Below, piece by piece: positions 43,763-44,084 of a DNA stretch of 44,084 bases. Source of the stretch: Verrucomicrobiota bacterium. Lineage in GTDB: Bacteria > Verrucomicrobiota > Verrucomicrobiia > Limisphaerales > SIBE01. The notes under the pieces were generated by a model, which was not told the DNA's origin, did not search any database, and saw only the letters and a list, made by a program, of their open reading frames with translations. Location of the stretch: the NCBI GenBank assembly GCA_016209525.1, contig JACQWK010000184.1, positions 1-44,084 on the forward strand, in the 5' to 3' direction. Each line of letters opens with the position of its first letter. Position 1 is the stretch's first letter. The translations under genes and the position numbers were made by a program.

Positions 43763-44036
43763 CTAGTGTGGTGTCTCCGAATGAGCTATACATTCGTTGC
43801 GCTCAAAATGGCCTGTGGCGAGGCGCGCGGAGGGAGCATCCCCCCATGGGGCTGTGACCGACGCGCAACGTAGCCACAGGCCATTTTCAGCGCAACCCTT
43901 CGGGCGGCAGGTCTTTTTGACGGAGACTTCGTTGCTCGCTCGTCACAGATCGCTGGGGATCTGCTCCTCGCTCGCGCCTCGTCTCCGTCAAAAATCCCTT
44001 GCCGCGAATTTATAGCAAATTCGGATACACCACTAG
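43763..44036. mobile_element. 274-bp MITE-like element with nested inverted repeats
   Basis: The ends are CTAGTGTGGTGTCTCCGAAT and, inverted, CTAGTGGTGTATCCGAAT, extending to GCTATA on both sides. CTAG may be a target duplication or part of the ends. Two further inverted pairs lie inside: TTGCGCTCAAAATGGCCTGTGG (43797-43818) with its near-perfect complement at 43874-43895, and TTTTTGACGGAGAC near 43914 with GTCTCCGTCAAAAA near 43981. It encodes no transposase, so movement would need a related element elsewhere. Confidence 0.7.
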
Positions 44037-44084
44037 CACGCGAAAGGAGGCTAAACGACGGATGGATGATGGACAGGATGGAAA
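44037..44084 (+). other. Possible 5' edge of a further gene or repeat
   Basis: AGGAGG at 44045-44050 is followed by ATG at 44062, opening MDDGQDG before the window ends. The GGATGATGGACAGGATGG run also resembles a common intergenic low-complexity repeat, so I do not call a gene. Confidence 0.3.

Overview
The window looks like a chromosomal piece of a Verrucomicrobiota bacterium, most likely near the Pedosphaera/Limisphaerales group. This placement is inferred from gene content, not from a marker search. The clues are very large secreted NHL, LamG, PA14 and FG-GAP/UnbV proteins, a PEP-CTERM protein, a formylglycine-type sulfatase, Tat-signal sugar enzymes, a pilMNOPQ-like cluster of the kind known from Akkermansia (Amuc_1098-1102), and many palindromic dispersed repeats between genes. 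Most genes lack a strong Shine-Dalgarno sequence.

Layout. 0.3-9.8 kb (+): a secreted LamG/PA14 protein with an internal duplication, a secreted FG-GAP/UnbV protein, a Tat-exported TIM-barrel isomerase/epimerase and a secreted sulfatase. This reads as an extracytoplasmic polysaccharide-handling set. 10.1-20.8 kb (-): three tandem paralogues of 1000-1300 residues. Each carries an NHL propeller, chitobiase-C-like domains, two cohesin-like domains flanking a dockerin-like calcium-binding segment, and a C-terminal calcium-loop/fibronectin-like tail. 21.2-26.1 kb (-): a compact operon in the order pilM, pilN, pilO, pilP-like, secretin, which points straight into the NHL genes. No ATPase, platform protein or pilin is present. 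26.4-28.5 kb: a YfcE-type phosphodiesterase, a DUF6580-like membrane protein and an RluA pseudouridine synthase. 28.9-30.1 kb: two small secreted proteins ending in a good terminator. 30.2-31.3 kb: tRNA-Glu(CTC), an orphan RelE/ParE-like toxin nine bases behind it, and a convergent HNH endonuclease. 31.4-34.6 kb: a coiled-coil/TPR protein and a LeuC-type dehydratase large subunit without a small subunit. 34.7-37.9 kb: a FecR-domain protein and a CHASE2 adenylate/guanylate cyclase, separated by a terminator. 38.5-42.5 kb: a zinc dehydrogenase and two enolase-superfamily proteins, one with intact catalytic residues and one degenerate. 42.6-43.7 kb: DprA. The window ends with a 274-bp MITE-like element.

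The most interesting part is 10.1-26.1 kb, where a pilus-type secretin and inner-membrane assembly set lies next to three giant secreted proteins that combine cohesin-like and dockerin-like modules in one chain. A surface or extracellular assembly built from these parts is a hypothesis; the sequence shows the linkage and the domain patterns, not the function. The second theme is the intergenic space, which is largely filled by several families of hairpin-forming repeats. Some of them artificially lengthen the reading frames of neighbouring genes.
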